Below, piece after piece: positions 63,915 to 64,000 of a DNA stretch of 64,000 nucleotides; position 1 is the stretch's first letter; the number at the start of each line of letters is the position of its first letter. The notes beneath the pieces are model-generated. The model ran no database searches. It worked only from the letters and a program-made list of their open reading frames with translations, and was not told the origin of the DNA. Source of the DNA: Xanthomonas sp. Leaf148 (GTDB lineage Bacteria; Pseudomonadota; Gammaproteobacteria; Xanthomonadales; Xanthomonadaceae); the NCBI RefSeq assembly GCF_001423585.1, contig NZ_LMOP01000002.1:20371-84370 (forward strand), read 5' to 3'. A program made the position numbers and the translations under genes.

Positions 63915-64000
63915 TATAAGCGCTGCAGCCGTCTACGCGCTGCGGTCGTCCAAGGCCTGCAATCGTCTGGATGTTGCGTGGTTACGGTTGCGCGCCTAGC

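Noticed and set aside
63796..63999. 67-codon frame at the right end
   Set aside because: It runs through the inverted intergenic repeats (LTPTPLPQGEG type translation) and is a repeat artefact.

Overview
The window is a high-GC chromosomal segment of a Xanthomonas species (Gammaproteobacteria, Xanthomonadaceae). The diagnosis rests on an essentially complete rpf locus (the DSF quorum-sensing and pathogenicity-factor regulation region) in the arrangement known from this genus: dapB-carAB-greA-rpfE-recJ, then rpfD, prfB, lysS, rpfG, rpfC, rpfF, rpfB and rpfA (aconitase), followed by acnB. The fused histidine operon, the intergenic repeat families and the lack of rpfH between rpfG and rpfC fit a Xanthomonas outside the X. 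campestris pv. campestris type. No rRNA, tRNA, prophage, intact insertion sequence or CRISPR array was seen.

Layout. 1-6.35 kb: hisG(end)-D-C-B-H-A-F-IE, a tightly overlapping histidine operon closed by a palindromic REP-doublet. 6.6-9.5 kb: an exported metallophosphoesterase and a convergent C13 (legumain/caspase-like) lipoprotein peptidase. 10-12 kb: mtnB-mtnD-mtnC of methionine salvage. 12.1-15.1 kb: two tandem APC amino-acid permeases. 15.2-16.25 kb: a Nudix protein and a 19-bp tandem-repeat array inside an inverted pair of genus-specific repeats. 16.3-19.1 kb: divergent serA and a D-2-hydroxyglutarate dehydrogenase-like gene. 19.2-22.5 kb: envelope proteins (DUF2388-like, DUF4105), a lipoprotein and the EF-P paralogue efpL. 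22.6-25.7 kb: acyl-CoA/leucine catabolism genes. 25.8-28.2 kb: feoAB plus a Cys-rich membrane protein behind a Fur-like site. 28.3-30.9 kb: an exported protein, an aminotransferase and a MOSC protein, with two copies of a small inverted-repeat element.

31.4-62.7 kb is the rpf region. dapB is followed by carA, a small membrane gene, carB, greA, rpfE and recJ, closely packed. Two DUF1176 paralogues and an acyltransferase lie on the other strand before rpfD (LytTR). prfB carries the classical +1 programmed frameshift. RpfF makes the DSF fatty-acid signal, RpfC senses it and phosphorylates RpfG, whose HD-GYP domain degrades cyclic di-GMP; RpfB is an acyl-CoA ligase of signal turnover. A vapBC toxin-antitoxin pair sits between the two aconitase genes.

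The most notable observation is that rpfC, rpfF and the gene-free kilobase beyond rpfF (about 49.8-53.95 kb) are clearly poorer in G+C than everything around them. RpfF and the RpfC sensor region also look unlike the canonical Xanthomonas sequences as I remember them, while all catalytic and phosphorelay residues are kept. This suggests an imported, co-diverged signal-synthase/sensor pair, possibly a different DSF dialect.
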